Below, in pieces: positions 61,084 through 64,000 of a stretch of 64,000 nt of DNA. The notes under the pieces are model-generated. The model made no database searches. It worked only from the letters and a program-made list of their open reading frames with translations, and was not told the DNA's origin. Both the position numbers and the translations under genes were made by a program. The stretch spans positions 124,001 through 188,000 of the forward strand of contig JAFDYF010000069.1 in the NCBI GenBank assembly GCA_018267575.1. The letters are read 5' to 3'. This DNA is from Bacteroidota bacterium. GTDB taxonomy: Bacteria; Bacteroidota; Bacteroidia; Chitinophagales; Chitinophagaceae. Every line of letters starts with the position of its first letter. Position 1 is the stretch's first letter.

Positions 61084-62052
61084 ATGCGTGAAGGTTTATT
61101 TATAAGAAAGAACCTGGAAAAATGGAAAAAGCTGCAAGATGATCCGGCAACGGATCCTGATGAAGTGGCCAGTGAGTTTACCGAATTGGTAGATGATCTG
61201 GGCTATGCCAAAACCTTCTATCCACATAGTAAGGTAACACCCTATCTCAATGGGCTTGCGTCGAAAGTGTATTTGGGGATTTATAAAAACAAGAAAGAAG
61301 AATCTTCGAGGATCGTCCGGTTTTGGAAAACCGAATTGCCCTTGGTGGTCAGGAAATACCATCGCGAGATTTTATACGCATTCCTCATCTTTACAGGCTT
61401 TGCCATTTTGGCTGCATTCTCTGCTGCCCATGATGAGAGTTTTGTTCGTGGCGTGCTAGGCGACCGTTATGTAGAAATGACGGAAGCGAATATTGCGAAA
61501 GGGGATCCCTTTGGGGTTTATAAAAGTGAGGACCAAATGACCATGTTCATGGCCATTGCCTTCAATAATATCAAGGTGTCTTTTGTGATTTTTGTGGCAG
61601 GATTCCTACTCTCCCTCGGCACCGTTTGGTTTTTGTTTAAAAATGGGGTGATGCTCGGCGCATTCCAATATTATTTTTTTGCGAAAGGGCTTGGTTGGAA
61701 ATCGGTATTGGTGATTTGGATCCACGGCACGATGGAGATTTCGAGTATTATAATAGCTGGTGCTGCAGGTTTTGTGCTTGGCAATAGCATTCTTTTTCCC
61801 GGCACCTATAAAAGACTTGACTCATTGAGGCGAGGAGGCCGGGATGGGCTGAAAATGTTGGTGGGACTGGTACCTGTTTTCATTGCCGCCGCATTCCTGG
61901 AAGGTTTTGTTACCCGGTATGCCACGATGCCCATTTGGCTCAGTATTTTTATTTTAAGTGCATCTTTGTTTTTTATTCTTTGGTATTTTGTAATTTACCC
62001 CATACGTTTGGAAAAGAAGATAGCAGTTTCGAATTTAACCGAAAACCATTGA
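61084..62052 (+). CDS. SpoIIM-family (stage II sporulation protein M-like) membrane protein
   Basis: 322 aa. A soluble helical N-terminal part (REGLFIRKNLEKWKKLQDD) precedes about five transmembrane helices. The family core is visible: MTMFMAIAFNNIKVSFVIFVAGFLLSLGTVW (two parts), then FKNGVMLGAFQYYFF and WIHGTMEISSIIIAGAAGFVLG, with the conserved HGxxE motif. In non-sporulating Bacteroidota these proteins cluster with DUF4129, DUF4350, MoxR and DUF58 genes; the first two follow here. Confidence 0.9.
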   Translation: MREGLFIRKNLEKWKKLQDDPATDPDEVASEFTELVDDLGYAKTFYPHSKVTPYLNGLASKVYLGIYKNKKEESSRIVRFWKTELPLVVRKYHREILYAFLIFTGFAILAAFSAAHDESFVRGVLGDRYVEMTEANIAKGDPFGVYKSEDQMTMFMAIAFNNIKVSFVIFVAGFLLSLGTVWFLFKNGVMLGAFQYYFFAKGLGWKSVLVIWIHGTMEISSIIIAGAAGFVLGNSILFPGTYKRLDSLRRGGRDGLKMLVGLVPVFIAAAFLEGFVTRYATMPIWLSIFILSASLFFILWYFVIYPIRLEKKIAVSNLTENH

Positions 62053-62063
62053 ACCATCCTTTG

Positions 62064-62945
62064 ATGCGCTTATTTTTTTACAACACAAAATATTTGGTAT
62101 ATAAAGTATTGGTCTTAGTTTTTGTGTCGGTATTAGTCCAACAAAATTCCTTAGCACAAAAACCGAACCCATTACCAGATTCCATATCGGAATCAGGCGA
62201 TTCATTGATCAGCCCAGCTCCTACAACCTCGATAGTCGATAGTTCCGTTATGGTTGGGGATTCAGCTATCAATGGATACGAGAATGACACAACCTACGGA
62301 GACCCTCGTTCTGAAAAAACAAATACGGAGACGTTGGATACCATTTCCATGCGCTCGGTACCCAACGACTTGGTGGCACGATACAAAATCGATAAAGATT
62401 TCGCTTACGCCAACGATCCAGCCTATTGGAAAAAAGAGTCCGACCCCAAAAATAACGAGAGCAGTTTCTCCCGGATGTTAAACAATTTTTTCCGAAGCAC
62501 TGCTTTCAAGATTTTTGTGTACTTGCTATTAGCTGCGGTTCTTTTATATGCCTTGTACCGTATTATAGTTGACAATAAATTCTACCTTTTTTATTCTCCT
62601 AAGAAAGCACAGGAAAAGCAGGAAACAGAAACCTTGGATTTGCCAACTGAAAATTTTGATGAAAAAATTAATCAAGCAATGGGGGTGCAAGACTATCGTT
62701 TGGCGGTAAGATGGATGTACTTAAAATCATTGCAAATGCTGAATGGGAAGGGATTGATTCAGTATCATGCGGATACGACCAACCACGAATACTTTCTTCA
62801 ATTGGCTGAGCATGAGCAAAAAAATAATTTTCGCTTTTTGACCAATGCGTATGATTATGCTTGGTATGGTAGGTTTGTGATATCCACCGCTCAAGCCGAG
62901 CTGATACAACAACATTTTAATCAGTTATATATTGCCATTAAGTGA
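62064..62945 (+). CDS. DUF4129-domain membrane protein
   Basis: 293 aa from ATG 62064, giving a signal peptide (MRLFFYNTKYLVYKVLVLVFVSVL, then NSLAQ). An upstream in-frame start at 61935 would overlap the SpoIIM gene by 118 bp. A Ser/Asp/Thr-rich periplasmic stretch is followed by one transmembrane helix (about 150-172, KIFVYLLLAAVLLYALYRI) and a cytoplasmic DUF4129 domain (LAVRWMYLKSLQMLNGKGLI, NHEYFLQLAEHEQKNNFRFLTNAYDYAWYG in parts). Its stop overlaps the next start (GTGA). Confidence 0.85.
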   Translation: MRLFFYNTKYLVYKVLVLVFVSVLVQQNSLAQKPNPLPDSISESGDSLISPAPTTSIVDSSVMVGDSAINGYENDTTYGDPRSEKTNTETLDTISMRSVPNDLVARYKIDKDFAYANDPAYWKKESDPKNNESSFSRMLNNFFRSTAFKIFVYLLLAAVLLYALYRIIVDNKFYLFYSPKKAQEKQETETLDLPTENFDEKINQAMGVQDYRLAVRWMYLKSLQMLNGKGLIQYHADTTNHEYFLQLAEHEQKNNFRFLTNAYDYAWYGRFVISTAQAELIQQHFNQLYIAIK

Positions 62946-64000
62946 GGAACATCAAAATACCATATCTGTTCGTTTTGTTGGCCTTGGCTTCTATGGCAAT
63001 AACCAGTTGCCGATTCAAGAAGGAAAAAAAGTTGAACCGTTATGTTTCCTTATGGCGAAAGGATAAAATACCCTATGGCACTTTCTATGCCTATGAAAGT
63101 CTTGGTTATATTTTTCCTGATTCCAAAATTAGTATCAACGAATCTTCCCCAGTAAAATTTATGTACAATACGGGGAATGATGCTACTGATAGCAATAGCA
63201 CAAAACAGACCCAAGCCTATATTGTCATTTCACCAAGGGTGATTCCTGATCCGTCAGAGATCAACGCACTGATGAATTTTGTAGGGCAGGGCAATACTGT
63301 TTTTATATCCACTTTTTATTTTGGCGATTCCCTGCTTAATTATTTGAAAATAAAATCAGGCCCAGACTTTGAGACCTATTTTAACATTGACACTTTCAAG
63401 GTGAGCGTGTTGAATCCGCTCAGCAATGAATCTCTATCCTTTGAATATCCCGGCGATTCCTATGGCAACTATGTCCAAACCTTGGATTCCCAGTATGTTT
63501 CCATCTTGGGTAAGGATGCAAAGGGCAGGCCCGATTTTGTGCGGTTAAACTACAAAGGCGGTGGGGCGCTCTATCTTCATTTTGCACCAATGGCCTTTAC
63601 CAACTTTTTTTTGCTGCACAAGAACAATAAAGCTTATTACGATAATGCCCTTTCTTATTTGCCCAAGTCTGTTTCAGAAGTGAAATGGGATGATTATTTC
63701 AGATATTCCAAGGATTTTTCTGTTTTCAGTTTTTTATTCAATATCCCTGCATTCAAATGGGCAATTTGGTTATTGTTGCTGCTTTTCCTTTTTATTTATT
63801 TGTTCGAGTCCAAGCGGAGGCAGCGCATGATCCCCAGCATTAACGCTTTGCGCAATAGCTCCCTAGATTTTGTAAAAACCATTGGGCGGCTATATTATCA
63901 ACGCAAGGACAATCTAAATCTGGCCAATAAAATGTCTGCCCATTTTTTAGGTCGTGTCAGAGCAAAATATAATTTACCGACATCTATGCTCAATGCCGAG
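62942..64000 (+). CDS. DUF4350-domain lipoprotein/membrane protein (3' end outside window)
   Basis: 353 codons, open to the right edge. Start GTG 62942 overlaps the DUF4129 stop by 4 bp. A signal with lipobox-like ITSCRFKK (Cys about 23) is followed by the DUF4350 core: PYGTFYAYESLGYIFP, AYIVISPRVIPDPSEINALMNFVGQGNTVFIST (two parts), and YKGGGALYLHFAPMAFTNFFLL. One transmembrane helix follows (about 280-298, AIWLLLLLFLFIYLF), then a basic cytoplasmic stretch (ESKRRQRMIPS). In relatives the next genes are often a MoxR ATPase and a DUF58 protein. Function unknown. Confidence 0.83.
   Translation, partial: MRNIKIPYLFVLLALASMAITSCRFKKEKKLNRYVSLWRKDKIPYGTFYAYESLGYIFPDSKISINESSPVKFMYNTGNDATDSNSTKQTQAYIVISPRVIPDPSEINALMNFVGQGNTVFISTFYFGDSLLNYLKIKSGPDFETYFNIDTFKVSVLNPLSNESLSFEYPGDSYGNYVQTLDSQYVSILGKDAKGRPDFVRLNYKGGGALYLHFAPMAFTNFFLLHKNNKAYYDNALSYLPKSVSEVKWDDYFRYSKDFSVFSFLFNIPAFKWAIWLLLLLFLFIYLFESKRRQRMIPSINALRNSSLDFVKTIGRLYYQRKDNLNLANKMSAHFLGRVRAKYNLPTSMLNAE

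Overview
The window looks like chromosomal DNA from a member of the Bacteroidota, most like the Chitinophagaceae or a relative. Evidence: TonB-dependent or TonB-like outer-membrane barrels with carboxypeptidase-type N-terminal domains, a DUF6089 (PorG-like) barrel, Tat-exported Gfo/Idh/MocA oxidoreductases, GH2 and GH172 enzymes, -7 boxes of the form TAnnTTTG, and almost no Shine-Dalgarno sequences (one striking exception at 33394). No phage, integrase, transposase or CRISPR array was found.

Layout. 1-4.3 kb: the 3' part of bioA, a secreted serine beta-lactamase-like hydrolase, and a LysR regulator followed by a YeiH-type exporter. 4.3-10.6 kb (minus strand): a membrane-anchored degenerate protein kinase coupled to an OmpA-like lipoprotein, then a four-gene module of NodU/CmcH-type carbamoyltransferase, DUF5989, SGNH hydrolase-like protein and SxtJ. 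10.9-17.8 kb: a TonB-dependent-receptor-like barrel, a DUF445 protein, tRNA-His(GUG), the tail-specific protease and a DUF6089 barrel. 18-29.7 kb: a carbohydrate catabolism stretch with two tandem Gfo/Idh/MocA paralogues, GH2, UxaA-type altronate dehydratase, a DUF6786 lipoprotein, an FAH-family enzyme and GH172. 29.8-44.7 kb: MmuM-type methyltransferase, a TonB-dependent receptor, a one-domain CBM48-like protein, and RNA/translation housekeeping (two pseudouridine synthases, RlmN, HisS, low-molecular-weight phosphatase). A TonB / PstS-like / TPR operon follows.

44.8-60.8 kb is a complete 14-subunit complex I operon, nuoA to nuoN in canonical order, with its own terminator-separated promoter. 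It is interrupted twice by accessory genes: after nuoE (VOC protein, DUF2442, DUF4160, retropepsin-like protease) and after nuoF (a GxxExxY gene inside inverted repeats). The window ends in a SpoIIM / DUF4129 / DUF4350 cluster, cut by the right edge.

The most unusual signal is not a gene. At least nine intergenic sites hold degenerate tandem arrays with a strict 7-nt or 8-nt period (units such as TTGACTA/TTCACCA, GGTTGATA, AATTGGG, GAGTCGG). Several begin inside the upstream stop codon and several are arranged as inverted arms able to form long hairpins. The GxxExxY gene is bounded by a related period-9 repeat in inverted orientation. I know no name for this family. All functional assignments come from reading motifs and gene order; no database search was run.
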